A DNA stretch of 64,000 nt from Cupriavidus sp. IDO (GTDB lineage Bacteria > Pseudomonadota > Gammaproteobacteria > Burkholderiales > Burkholderiaceae), in NCBI RefSeq assembly GCF_000812465.1, contig NZ_JWMA01000183.1, positions 1 through 64,000 on the forward strand, given 5' to 3'. Below, piece by piece: positions 36,757 through 45,591 of the stretch. Under the pieces are notes generated by a model, which was given only the letters and a program-made list of their open reading frames with translations, did no database searches and was not told the origin of the DNA. The position numbers were made by a program, and so were the translations under genes. How positions within the stretch are numbered: the stretch's first letter is position 1; each line of letters starts with the position of its first letter.

Positions 36757-37659
36757 ATGAAGTGTCCTGACAGGACACTCGCCCAGATGAAGCGCACCAT
36801 TTCCATTCCCGCGCCGCCCCCGGATGCCGCGCACGCCGCGCGCCCGTCCGGCTGCCAGGCCGTCGCAGACGCGGCCGAAGACCGCAACTTCGTGACTGCA
36901 CTGGCCCGCGGCATGGAATTGCTGCGCGCGTTCGGCCCGCACGACGACTATCTCGGCAATGCCGAGTTGTCGCGCCGCACGGGCATTCCGCGGCCGACGG
37001 TGTCGCGCCTGACCTACACGCTGTCCACGCTGGGCTACCTGACCTATATCGAGTCGCTGGAGAAGTACCGGCTGGGGCAGGGCGCCATGGTGCTCGGGCA
37101 TCGCTATGTGTCCGGCGCGGGCATCCGCGATATCGCGCAGCCGCTGATGCAGTCGCTCGCCTTTGCGACCGACTGCACGGTCGCGCTGGCCATGCCGGAC
37201 CGTCATGCCATGGTCTACCTGGAGTCATGCCAGCCACGCGGCGCGCTGGTGATCCGGCTCGCACCGGGCGCGCGCCTGCCGATGGCCACGTCGGCCATCG
37301 GCCGCGCATGGCTGGCGGGGCTGGATGTGCCGCGGCGCGAGGCCGCGCTGGGCGAGCTGGAACACCACTACGGGCCGCGCTGGCCCGGCATCCGGACGAA
37401 GATCGAGCGTTCCCTGCGCGACCATGGCCGCCGTGGCTTCTGCCTGGCGCATGCCGAGTGGGACCGCACCGTCAGCGGCGCCGCGGCGCCGGTCCGGCTG
37501 GAGGGCACCAGCGAGGTGCTGGCCCTGAACATCGGCGGCGCTTCCACGCGGCTGTCGCCGGAAATACTGGAAGGCAACCTCGGCCCGCGCATCCGCGAAC
37601 TGGCCGAGACATTGCAGAACCGGCTGTGGCAGGCGCGCGGCGGCAACGCGGCCGGATGA
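36757..37659 (+). CDS. IclR-family transcriptional regulator
   Basis: 300-aa regulator with an N-terminal winged helix-turn-helix (GNAELSRRTGIPRPTVSRLTYTLSTLGYL, about residues 68-96) and a C-terminal IclR ligand domain (LAFATDCTVALAMPDRHAMVYLE, FCLAHAEWDRTVSGAAAPV). It probably controls the SDR and Bug-receptor genes that follow. A second in-frame ATG at 36787 lies just after a perfect palindrome (36761-36779); the true start may be there. Family is firm; effector unknown. Confidence 0.88.
   Translation: MKCPDRTLAQMKRTISIPAPPPDAAHAARPSGCQAVADAAEDRNFVTALARGMELLRAFGPHDDYLGNAELSRRTGIPRPTVSRLTYTLSTLGYLTYIESLEKYRLGQGAMVLGHRYVSGAGIRDIAQPLMQSLAFATDCTVALAMPDRHAMVYLESCQPRGALVIRLAPGARLPMATSAIGRAWLAGLDVPRREAALGELEHHYGPRWPGIRTKIERSLRDHGRRGFCLAHAEWDRTVSGAAAPVRLEGTSEVLALNIGGASTRLSPEILEGNLGPRIRELAETLQNRLWQARGGNAAG
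36761..36779. promoter_or_regulatory. Palindromic operator at the IclR gene start
   Basis: AGTGTCCTGACAGGACACT is a perfect 9+1+9 inverted repeat. It overlaps the first codons of the longest IclR frame and lies 7 bp before the ATG at 36787. It is a likely binding site for the IclR protein itself, or for another regulator, and argues for the shorter start. Confidence 0.55.
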
Positions 37660-37709
37660 AGGCGAACACTTTTGAGCTGAGACTTAGCGACCTAGCAGGA
37701 GGAGACAAG

Positions 37710-38522
37710 ATGGATATCCGCAACAAGACCGTAGTGGTAACCGGCGCCGCGACCGGTATCGGCCGGGCCCTGGCGCTGGCATTTGCGCAAGCCGGCGCGC
37801 GTGGCGTGGCGGTGGCCGATCTCAATGCCTCCGGCGCGGCGACGGTTGCGGCCGAGGTCCAGGCAGCCACCCCCGGCTGCGAGGTATTCGCCCACCAGGT
37901 AGACGTGGCGGACGCCGCGGCGGTGCAGGGCCTGGCCGACGAAGCGACGCGGCGCTTTGGCCAGGTCGACGTGTTCTGCTCGAACGCCGGCATCATCCTG
38001 CGCAAGGGCCTGGACGCGAGCGCCGACGAGTGGCAACGCATCTGGGAAATCAACGTGATGGCCCATATCCACGCTGCGCGCGCCGTGCTGCCGCAGATGC
38101 TGGAGCGCGGCGACGGCTACTTCGTCAACACGGTGTCGGCGGCGGGCCTGCTGTCGCAGATCGGCTCGGCGCCGTACGCGGTGACCAAGCATGCGGCGAT
38201 CGGGTTTGCCGAATGGCTGTCGATCACCTATGGCGATCGCGGCATCAAGGTCAGCTGCATCTGTCCGCAAGGCGTGCAGACCAATATGCTTTTCGGCGAG
38301 AAGGGTGAACGCAAGGGCTTCCTGCAAGAGGGGTCGGTCACTGCCGGGCATGTTGCCGCGGTGACGCTGGAGGGCGTGGCCGACGAGCGCTTCCTGATCC
38401 TGCCGCATCCCGAGGTGCTCGAGTACTATCAGCGCAAGGGGCAGGACTATGACCGCTGGCTGCGCGGCATGCGGCGTCTGCATGACAAGGTGATGCAGGA
38501 GTTCGGCGGCATCGTCGTCTAG
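37710..38522 (+). CDS. Short-chain dehydrogenase/reductase
   Basis: 270-aa classical SDR oxidoreductase. The NAD(P) motif VVVTGAATGIGRALALAFAQAG is at residues 7-28, the NAG segment is FCSNAGIIL, and the catalytic Ser-Tyr-Lys is in NTVSAAGLLSQIGSAPYAVTKHA. AGGAGGAGA before the ATG at 37710 marks a strong ribosome site. It sits between an IclR regulator and a Bug-type receptor, so a role in the catabolism of an imported acid or alcohol is likely. Substrate unknown. Confidence 0.9.
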   Translation: MDIRNKTVVVTGAATGIGRALALAFAQAGARGVAVADLNASGAATVAAEVQAATPGCEVFAHQVDVADAAAVQGLADEATRRFGQVDVFCSNAGIILRKGLDASADEWQRIWEINVMAHIHAARAVLPQMLERGDGYFVNTVSAAGLLSQIGSAPYAVTKHAAIGFAEWLSITYGDRGIKVSCICPQGVQTNMLFGEKGERKGFLQEGSVTAGHVAAVTLEGVADERFLILPHPEVLEYYQRKGQDYDRWLRGMRRLHDKVMQEFGGIVV

Positions 38523-38624
38523 GCTGTCCCGATAGCGGGTGGCGGTGTGCCATCCCCAGGCTGTACAACGCAGTGACCAGAGAGCCGGCGGCCACGCAGC
38601 CGCCGGCCTTCCAGGAGACAACCC

Positions 38625-39599
38625 ATGCGTGTCAGTTCCCTTGCCGCGGCGGCCCTCGCCGTTGCCACTGCTTTTGCCGCGCCGCTGGCGCAGGCGCAGG
38701 CTTATCCGTCCAAGCCGATCCGGATGGTGGTCGGCTTCCCCAGCGGCGGTGCGCCCGATACGCTGGCGCGGCTTGTGTCGGAGAAGATCTCGCCGTCGTG
38801 GGGCCAGCCGGTCGTGGTGGACAACAAGCCCGGCGCCGGCGGCAATATCGGCGCGGAGGCCGTGGCGCACGCCCCGGCGGATGGTTATACGCTGGCGCTG
38901 GGCACGGTCGGCACGCATTCGATCAACGGCTCGCTGTACAGCAAGATGCCGTACGACATGGTCAAGGATTTCGCGCCGGTGATCCTGATCGCATCGACGC
39001 CGAATGTGCTGGTGGTCAATCCCGAGGTGCCGGCGAAGAACGTGGCCGAACTGATCGCGCTGGCCAAGGCGAAGCCCGGCACGCTGACGTTTGGCACGCC
39101 GGGCATCGGCACCTCGCCGCATGTGGCCGGCGAGATGTTCAATTCGATGGCGGGCGTCAGGATCACGCATGTCCCGTACAAGGGCCGGGCCATGGCGATT
39201 CCCGACCTGCTGGGCGGCCACATCACCATGATGTTCGACAACCTGCCGTCGGCGCTGCCGGTCGTGCGCGAAGGCAAGCTACGCGCGCTGGGCATCACCA
39301 GCGCAAAGCGTTCGGCGTCGGCGCCGGATATCCCGACGCTGGCGGAGCAAGGGCTGCCCGGATTCGAGGCTGATTCCTGGTTCGCCATCTTCGCGCCGGC
39401 GAATACGCCCAGGGAAGTCGTGGCCAGGCTGAATGCAGAGTTCAACCGCATCTATCAGCTGCCCGACGTGCAGGCGAAACTGAAGACGCTGGGGCTCGAT
39501 CCGATCCTCGGCTCGCCGGAGAAGCTCGCCACCTACCAGCGCGCCGAGATCACCAAATGGGCGAGGGTGGTGAAGGAATCGGGGGCGAAGGCGGAGTGA
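38625..39599 (+). CDS. Bug-family periplasmic receptor (tripartite tricarboxylate transporter-type)
   Basis: 324-aa solute-binding protein typical of betaproteobacteria. Signal peptide MRVSSLAAAALAVATAFAAPLAQAQ, then YPSKPIRMVVGFPSGGAPDTLARL and VVVDNKPGAGGNIGAEAVAHA, all hallmarks of the Bug/TctC family. AGGAG lies before the ATG. No TctAB permease lies nearby, as is usual for Bug proteins. It probably binds the substrate of the neighbouring SDR; ligand unknown. Confidence 0.92.
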   Translation: MRVSSLAAAALAVATAFAAPLAQAQAYPSKPIRMVVGFPSGGAPDTLARLVSEKISPSWGQPVVVDNKPGAGGNIGAEAVAHAPADGYTLALGTVGTHSINGSLYSKMPYDMVKDFAPVILIASTPNVLVVNPEVPAKNVAELIALAKAKPGTLTFGTPGIGTSPHVAGEMFNSMAGVRITHVPYKGRAMAIPDLLGGHITMMFDNLPSALPVVREGKLRALGITSAKRSASAPDIPTLAEQGLPGFEADSWFAIFAPANTPREVVARLNAEFNRIYQLPDVQAKLKTLGLDPILGSPEKLATYQRAEITKWARVVKESGAKAE

Positions 39600-39611
39600 T
39601 GATACCGTGGA

Positions 39612-41003
39612 TCAGGCGTCGGGCTCGACGGCGCCTGCCGCCTGCCTGGCGCTGCTGCCGTCCCGCAGGCGGCTCAGGCTGATGACGGCTCCCAGCGTTG
39701 CCATGGTCATGGCGACATAGAGCGCAATGCGTGCCGCGCCGGTCTGGTCCAGGCTGAACAGCAGGGCCACCACGGCCGTACCCGTGGTCTGGCCCAGCAG
39801 GCGGGTGGTTGCCTGTGCCCCGCTTGCGCCGCCGCTGCGCTCAGGCGGCGTTGCGCCGATCATGGCGCGGTTGTTGGGCGACTGGAACAGCCCGAAGCCC
39901 AGCCCGCACATTGCCATGCGCCACGCAATGTCCAGGCTGGCCGCATCGCGCCCGAGCAGCGCCAGGCCGAGCAGCCCGCTGGCCAGCAGTGCCAGCCCGA
40001 TGCCCGCCAGGATGCTGGCGGGGTAGCGGTCCGACAGCCGGCCGGATACCGCGGCCATGACCGCCACCATCAGCGGCCAGGGCGTGATCAGCAGGCCGGT
40101 CTCCTGCAGCGAGCGGCCGAGCTGGTATTCAAGGTAGAAGGGCAGCGCGATGAAGGCCAGCATCTGCGTCATGAACGAGCAGAACGATGTGCCCACCGCC
40201 AGCGTAAAGGCCCGGCTCGCAAACAGGTCCACCGGCACCAGCGGCGCGGTGCGGCCGTGCTGGCGACGCACCAGCAGCCAGCCCAGCACGACGGCGCCGG
40301 CAAGGCCGGCCACGCCCGCTGCCCGCATGCCGGCGTGGCCCATGCCATCGACGCTCAGGATGAACAGCCCGAACACCACGGCCGACAGCGCGGCGCTCGG
40401 ATAGTCAAAGTCGCGTGGTTGCGGCGGAGTCTCGGGCAATGCGCTGCGGCTGAGCGCCAGCGCAAAGATCGCCACCGGCACGTTGACCGCGAACAGCCAT
40501 TGCCAGCTTGCCAGCGCCAGGATCAGCGCGCCCAGCGAGGGGCCCACGGCAATGGTCACACCGACGACCAGCGCATTCAGGCCGATGCCGCGGCCCAGCC
40601 GGGTCGGCGGATAGATAAAGCGCACCAGCGCGGTATTGACGCTCATGATGCCCGCGCCGCCAATGCCCTGCAGCACGCGTGCCGCCACCAGCATCGGCAG
40701 GTTGACGGACAGCGCACATAGCAGGGAACCGACCAGGAAGGTCGCCAGGCCGGCGCGGTAGACACGCTTGTAGCCGAGGATGTCGCCCAGCGAGGACAGC
40801 GGCAGCAGGCAGACGGTGACGGTGAGCTGGTACGCATTCACCACCCAGATCGTGCTGGCCGGCTCGGCGCCGAGCTGGCGCGAGATCGATGGCAGCGCGA
40901 TATTGGCGATGGAGCCGTCCAGCACGGCCATGATCAGGCCGCAGAAAACCGTGAGAATCGCCCAGGTGCGCTGGGGCTGGGGAAGGCCTTGATGTGGCTG
41001 CAT
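39612..41003 (-). CDS. MFS drug exporter, DHA2 (EmrB/QacA) family
   Basis: 463-aa integral membrane exporter. MAVLDGSIANIALPSISRQL in helix 1 is the DHA2 signature, followed by SLGDILGYKRVYRAGL and RVLQGIGGAGIMSVNTALVRFIYP. About 14 helices are expected in this family. It converges on the Bug gene with a 12-bp gap. Substrates of such exporters are usually amphipathic drugs or dyes; the real one is unknown. Confidence 0.88.
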   Translation of the reverse strand: MQPHQGLPQPQRTWAILTVFCGLIMAVLDGSIANIALPSISRQLGAEPASTIWVVNAYQLTVTVCLLPLSSLGDILGYKRVYRAGLATFLVGSLLCALSVNLPMLVAARVLQGIGGAGIMSVNTALVRFIYPPTRLGRGIGLNALVVGVTIAVGPSLGALILALASWQWLFAVNVPVAIFALALSRSALPETPPQPRDFDYPSAALSAVVFGLFILSVDGMGHAGMRAAGVAGLAGAVVLGWLLVRRQHGRTAPLVPVDLFASRAFTLAVGTSFCSFMTQMLAFIALPFYLEYQLGRSLQETGLLITPWPLMVAVMAAVSGRLSDRYPASILAGIGLALLASGLLGLALLGRDAASLDIAWRMAMCGLGFGLFQSPNNRAMIGATPPERSGGASGAQATTRLLGQTTGTAVVALLFSLDQTGAARIALYVAMTMATLGAVISLSRLRDGSSARQAAGAVEPDA

Positions 41004-41024
41004 GGGGGATACATTAACGACAAT

Positions 41025-41051
41025 GCCGCGCCCTGAAAGCCAGGGCGCGGC
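41025..41051 (-). terminator. Hairpin downstream of the hybrid kinase gene
   Basis: GCCGCGCCCTG (41025-41035) pairs with CAGGGCGCGGC (41041-41051) around a 5-nt loop. It lies about 75 bp past the kinase stop on the minus strand and upstream of the exporter start. Probably a terminator for the two-component operon, without a clear T-run. Confidence 0.5.
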
Positions 41052-41126
41052 GTCGCCATTATCGTCCCGCGTGGCGGCGCCCGCAAATCCGCCAATTGTG
41101 GTAAGGCAGATGGCCTGCCGCCGGTA

Positions 41127-44100
41127 TCAGGCCTGCGCCTGGTCTTCCGGCGCGTACGCGCGCGCGCGGTCGTGGAACGCCTTGCCGGCTTGCCCGATGG
41201 CCGATGTCCACGGCTGCCCGGCCTCGCAGAGGTGCTCCAGTTCGCGGCATCGCGCCAGCAGGTCCGGTTGCTGCACGATCACCAGTGCGCCGGCGCACCG
41301 ATGCGTCCAGGCGCGCAGCGCCTCCACATCCTGCCGCGCGAAAATGGCCTCCAGCTCCGGCAGGTCGGTCTGCAACTGCTTGCGCAGGATGCCGTCATAG
41401 CGGGCACGGTCGGCCGACGCCGTGCCGTCGGCACGATCCGGCGCGGGTGCGGTGTCGCTGGCGTCGGTTTGCGGGATCCGGATGGCCCGCAGGGCCAGCT
41501 CGAGGTCATTCAGCGAGGCGGGCTTGGCGACGTGGCCGGCGAAGCCGCGCCGTTGCCAGTCTTCCGCCTGCTCATTGCGCGTGATCGCGCTGAAGGCGAG
41601 TACCGGCAGCCCGGGGTGCGTTTCGCGCAAGACCTCCAGCAACGCATAGCCGTTCATCACGGGCATATGGATGTCGGTAAGCACCACGTCGATGTGTGCG
41701 GTCTCAAGGATCGATAGCGCCTGCTTGCCATTGCCCACCACGACAGGCTGGCATCCCAGGGTCTGGAGCTGCTCGGTGATCAGGGTCTGGTTCAGCGGGT
41801 TGTCTTCGGCCACGAGGACCCTGAGCCTGACGTCCGTGCGCGCGGAAGCCGTGGACTCTTCGGCCGCCGCCTCATGACGTACCGCGCCGGCAGGCAGTGT
41901 GCCGGTGCATGCGCCATCGAGCGAGGTCCTGACACAGGCCAGCAGGGCGCTGTGGCTGAATTCGGTGATTTCGAGAATGCCCTCCGCGCGCCATTGCGGA
42001 CGATGCGGACCGTCAAGGGTGACCCAGACGACGGTGACGGGACGCAGTTCGCGCAGTGCTTCGAGCGTGCCCAACTCATACTCATCCGTGGCGACGATGA
42101 AATGCGGCAGGTTGAAGCGCAGGTACTCCTGCGCGGCCGCCAGCGAGCCCAGCACATTCGCACGCCAGCCTGCCGCGGTCAGCCACGCCTTGAGGTACTC
42201 GCCGGATTTCGCGTCCTGGCAGAGCACCATCACGCTGGCGCGATGGCCTGTGTCGGGCACGGCTTCCTTCACCGGCAGGGTGGCCGGCTCGACCGGAATC
42301 GAGATGGTGAAGGCGCTGCCCACGCCATGGACGCTTTCCGCGGAAATGCCGCCGCCCATGAGTTCACAGAGCCGCGCGCAGATCGACAGGCCGAGGCCGG
42401 TGCCGCCATAGCGGCTGGTCGTGACGGCATCGCCTTTCACGAAGGGCTGGAAGATGCGTGCGACCAGCGAGGCACGCATGCCGATCCCGGAATCGCTGAC
42501 GCGACAGGTCAGCATGTGCCTGCCCTGCGCATCCGGCGTGATCTCCGCGCTGAGCGTGATCCGGCCGCTGGCGGTGAACTTGAAGGCGTTGTTGAGCAGG
42601 TTGTTGACCACCTGCATCAGGCGTGCGCGGTCGCCGGAAATCTCCACATCCAGGGTCGGAGACAGGTGCAGGTGGAAGCGGATCGGCCGTGCCGCCACCA
42701 TCGGCGCATAGGTCAGCGCGAGGCTCTCGAGCGCGTCGACCGGCCGGAACGGCGCGTTGACCAGCTGCAGCTTGCCGGCATCGATCTTGGAGAAATCCAG
42801 GATGTCGTCGACGATGCGCCGCAGGCCTTCCGCCGCTACGTCGAGCGCGCGCAGGCGCGCGGCGTGGGCTTCGAGTCCGGGGCTGCGTGCCAGCAGCTCC
42901 AGGTTTCCCAGCAGTGCGTTCATCGGCGTGCGGATCTCGTGGCTCATTGCCGCGAAGAAGTTGGAGCGCACCCGCATCATCGCTTCGGTGGCCTGCTGCG
43001 CGGAACGCAACTGCTGCTCCAGCGCCTGCTGCGCGGTGAAATCCTGGACGGCGCAGAACAATACCTTGTCGTCGCGATAGCTGGCCGGCGCGTAGGTGAT
43101 CTGCAGGAAACGCTGCGACGGGCCGCCTTCCTGGTCCGGCGACGGTTCGCCGTCAGCGGTGCCCGGCGGCGCAGGAATCGTGAATCGCGCGATCGACGCA
43201 AACTGGCCATTGCCGGTATGCGCGGGCTGCTGCGCGAACGCTTCCCTCGCGGGCGGCGGCAGGACATCCCTGCCGTGCAGCCCGAGCAATGCATCGGCAT
43301 GGCGGTTGGCGGTCAGTATCAGGTGGTCGCGCTGGCGCACGATGCACAGTCCGATCGGCGTGGCGCTGACCAGGATGTGGTTCATCATCTCGCTCTCCAG
43401 CGCGCGCGAAGCGTCGGCGTGCGTACGGCGCAGCAGCCTGCCGTTCCAGTAGCGGGCGGTCAGGACGATGGCGGCGATCAGCAGCAGTCCGACTCCGAAA
43501 ATCACGGCCAGGTCCGGTGCCAGCGCCGTGACCAGCATGTGATAGGGCAGGTAGTAGACCAGCGCGCCGAACTCCGGTCTCAGTGATTGCACCAGCAGTA
43601 CGCCATTGCGGGTGTAGTGCAGCGTGTCGCGCGAGACAGACCTGGCGCGTGGCAGCAGGCTTGCCACGGCGTCGGGCGGTACCGGGCCGGCTTGCGGGGA
43701 GATGTCGATGACTTCGCCGCTTTCGTTGAGCAGTGTCAGCAGCGCGGGTTCGCTGGGACGGCTGAGTTGGGCCAGGAAATCGCCGGCGGGAATGCTGGCG
43801 GCTACCAGCATGGCCGGCTTGTCGCCCGCGTAGGCGGCGCTTACGGCAATCATGACTTTGGCGCCGGTCAGCGGATCGCGGGTAGGGCCGACCCAAACCT
43901 GTTCGTCCCGGCCAGGCACCCGATGGCCGGTGTGGTTCCTGACGGCCTGCACAAGGCTGCTGCGCAAGGCAGTGACAACACCGGGCTCCGCGGCCATGCG
44001 GCAGTCCTGGGCCAGTCCGGAGAGGATGATCCCGGTGTCTTCTTCCAGTGAAACGGCATAGGCGCAGTGATCGAGCCGGAAGGCCTCCTGCGTGGCCATC

Positions 44101-44567
44101 ACACCCAGTGCGATCTGTCTGAGCCGCGTGAGGCGGGACGGCAGCGTCGCGGCCCAGGCGCGGCGCGCGCCCTCGGATGCGAGCAGCTGGTAGGCTTTCC
44201 CCACCTCGTCCATCGGGACCGTGAGTGCGCCGGTCGAGGCGAACTGCCGGATTGCCGCGTCGCTGAACGGGTTGATGTGAGGCGACTGGCGATAGTAGCG
44301 AACCGTCAGCAGGGCGCGCCGCAGGAACGAGGATTCGTTCTGGAGCAGTTGCGAGATCGACGCGACATACTGCGTGACATGGCTGCGCCGGTAGTCGAGA
44401 TGCCGGTCCGCGGCAAGGCCGGCCAGCAACGCGCCCGAGAACAGCACGATCGCAATCAGGATGGCAATCGTTACCGAGTAGAGATGTTGCTGTCGGCGCG
44501 CGTTTTCGGCCAGCGATTCAAAGGCACTGGCCAGCGACTCCTGCGTTTGGTCGAGAATCTGCTGCAT
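41127..44567 (-). CDS. Hybrid sensor histidine kinase with receiver and HPt domains (BvgS/RcsC-like)
   Basis: 1146-aa inner-membrane phosphorelay kinase. Helix 1 is at about 29-51, a ~290-residue periplasmic part follows, and helix 2 at about 345-375. A PAS-like region precedes HisKA with the phospho-His in FFAAMSHEIRTPMNALLG (about 541); the ATPase has NNLLNNAFKFT, DSGIGM and GGTGLGLSICARL. A receiver-like stretch (about 780-890) lacks the acidic pocket and is probably a pseudo-receiver. A true receiver follows with VVLTDIHMPVMNG (about 962), then an HPt domain with AWTHRCAGAL (about 1089). It sits 23 bp after the response-regulator gene. Signal unknown. Confidence 0.92.
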   Translation of the reverse strand: MQQILDQTQESLASAFESLAENARRQQHLYSVTIAILIAIVLFSGALLAGLAADRHLDYRRSHVTQYVASISQLLQNESSFLRRALLTVRYYRQSPHINPFSDAAIRQFASTGALTVPMDEVGKAYQLLASEGARRAWAATLPSRLTRLRQIALGVMATQEAFRLDHCAYAVSLEEDTGIILSGLAQDCRMAAEPGVVTALRSSLVQAVRNHTGHRVPGRDEQVWVGPTRDPLTGAKVMIAVSAAYAGDKPAMLVAASIPAGDFLAQLSRPSEPALLTLLNESGEVIDISPQAGPVPPDAVASLLPRARSVSRDTLHYTRNGVLLVQSLRPEFGALVYYLPYHMLVTALAPDLAVIFGVGLLLIAAIVLTARYWNGRLLRRTHADASRALESEMMNHILVSATPIGLCIVRQRDHLILTANRHADALLGLHGRDVLPPPAREAFAQQPAHTGNGQFASIARFTIPAPPGTADGEPSPDQEGGPSQRFLQITYAPASYRDDKVLFCAVQDFTAQQALEQQLRSAQQATEAMMRVRSNFFAAMSHEIRTPMNALLGNLELLARSPGLEAHAARLRALDVAAEGLRRIVDDILDFSKIDAGKLQLVNAPFRPVDALESLALTYAPMVAARPIRFHLHLSPTLDVEISGDRARLMQVVNNLLNNAFKFTASGRITLSAEITPDAQGRHMLTCRVSDSGIGMRASLVARIFQPFVKGDAVTTSRYGGTGLGLSICARLCELMGGGISAESVHGVGSAFTISIPVEPATLPVKEAVPDTGHRASVMVLCQDAKSGEYLKAWLTAAGWRANVLGSLAAAQEYLRFNLPHFIVATDEYELGTLEALRELRPVTVVWVTLDGPHRPQWRAEGILEITEFSHSALLACVRTSLDGACTGTLPAGAVRHEAAAEESTASARTDVRLRVLVAEDNPLNQTLITEQLQTLGCQPVVVGNGKQALSILETAHIDVVLTDIHMPVMNGYALLEVLRETHPGLPVLAFSAITRNEQAEDWQRRGFAGHVAKPASLNDLELALRAIRIPQTDASDTAPAPDRADGTASADRARYDGILRKQLQTDLPELEAIFARQDVEALRAWTHRCAGALVIVQQPDLLARCRELEHLCEAGQPWTSAIGQAGKAFHDRARAYAPEDQAQA

Positions 44568-44590
44568 GGGAGAGGTGTTTCGGGTCGGAT

Positions 44591-45238
44591 TCAGATCAGT
44601 CCGTTCTCGTAGGCGTAGCGGATCAGGCTGGTGTTGGTCTGCATGCCGAGCTTGCGCATGGCCACGGTCTTCTGGCTGGAAACGGTGCTGACGGAGCGGC
44701 CGAGCTTGGTGGCGATCTCGTTGAGCTGGAAGCCCTGTGCATAGAGCCGCACCACCTCAAGCTCGCGCGCCGTCAGGTCGGTCATCGGCGCTTCGGCCAG
44801 CGCGGCTGTGTCCAGGATCGCGCGCACCGACGGCGAGTAGAACGTGCCGTTGCTGACCGTGACGTGCACGCAGGCCCGTACGGCTTCGTCGAGCTCGTCC
44901 TCCTTGCTGACGAACGCGCGCGCGCCGAGCTTCACCGCGCGCCGGATGATCGCGGCATTGGACTGCGCGCTGAGGACGATGATGTGGGTCTTCGGATGGC
45001 GGCGGGCCAGCCGGTTGAGCAGGTTGAAGCCGTCCAGCGCTGCGTCGCCGTGCCCCATGCAGAAGTCGGTGATGGCGATGTCGGCAGGGTGCCGGTCGAG
45101 CGCGCCGATCAGCTCGCTGCCATTGGTGCATTCGCAGACGACTTCGAAGCCTCCGGCCCTCTGCAGGCAGTCGCGCAGGGCGACGACTACGAGAGGATGA
45201 TCATCTGCAACGGCAACGTGTATGACTCGGTCGTTCAT
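44591..45238 (-). CDS. NarL/RcsB-type response regulator
   Basis: 215-aa response regulator. The receiver domain starts VIHVAVADDHPLVVVALRDCL, has the phospho-acceptor in IAITDFCMGHGD and the SAQSN and KEDELDEA segments. A LuxR-type HTH at the C-terminus reads LTARELEVVRLYAQGFQLNEIATKLG. It is the cognate partner of the hybrid kinase 23 bp downstream on the same strand, like BvgA with BvgS. Start ATG at 45238 was chosen because the receiver begins there; a longer open frame upstream has no homology. Confidence 0.92.
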   Translation of the reverse strand: MNDRVIHVAVADDHPLVVVALRDCLQRAGGFEVVCECTNGSELIGALDRHPADIAITDFCMGHGDAALDGFNLLNRLARRHPKTHIIVLSAQSNAAIIRRAVKLGARAFVSKEDELDEAVRACVHVTVSNGTFYSPSVRAILDTAALAEAPMTDLTARELEVVRLYAQGFQLNEIATKLGRSVSTVSSQKTVAMRKLGMQTNTSLIRYAYENGLI

Positions 45239-45591
45239 GCCTCGATTCCTTTTTGCTGAGTGGGGATGCGCGCGCCATGCGCTGTCCGGGCCGTGGTACG
45301 TGGCGCGGCGCGGGCGGGCAGGGGGGTGGGAGAAGCCGGGGGAGTGACTGGTGCAGCCGGCGCCGTGGCGGCCGGTGAATGCCTGGTAGATAGCGACATT
45401 GCGCAGACTCTCCGGAAATTGGGAATGGCAACCGGTGTGGGCCGATTGCCCTGGGCCATGCGCCACCACAAATCCCGAATTCTGGCTATCTTCTGCGTGC
45501 CGTTGAATAGTATTTCGGCTAGATGTCGACTCGGCTTGAGTGCGGAAATTTCCTGTGGTGGCAGCCGTTTGCGATGTCCGCTTGTGGCGTA
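45239..45591. other. Intergenic region upstream of the response-regulator operon
   Basis: About 350 bp without a supported gene. A perfect palindrome GGAAATTTCC lies at 45544-45553. CCACCACA near 45463 and TGTGGTGG near 45553 are complementary, so the segment can form a wide loop or bind a dimer at two sites. The promoter of the two-component operon should lie here on the minus strand. Confidence 0.45.
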
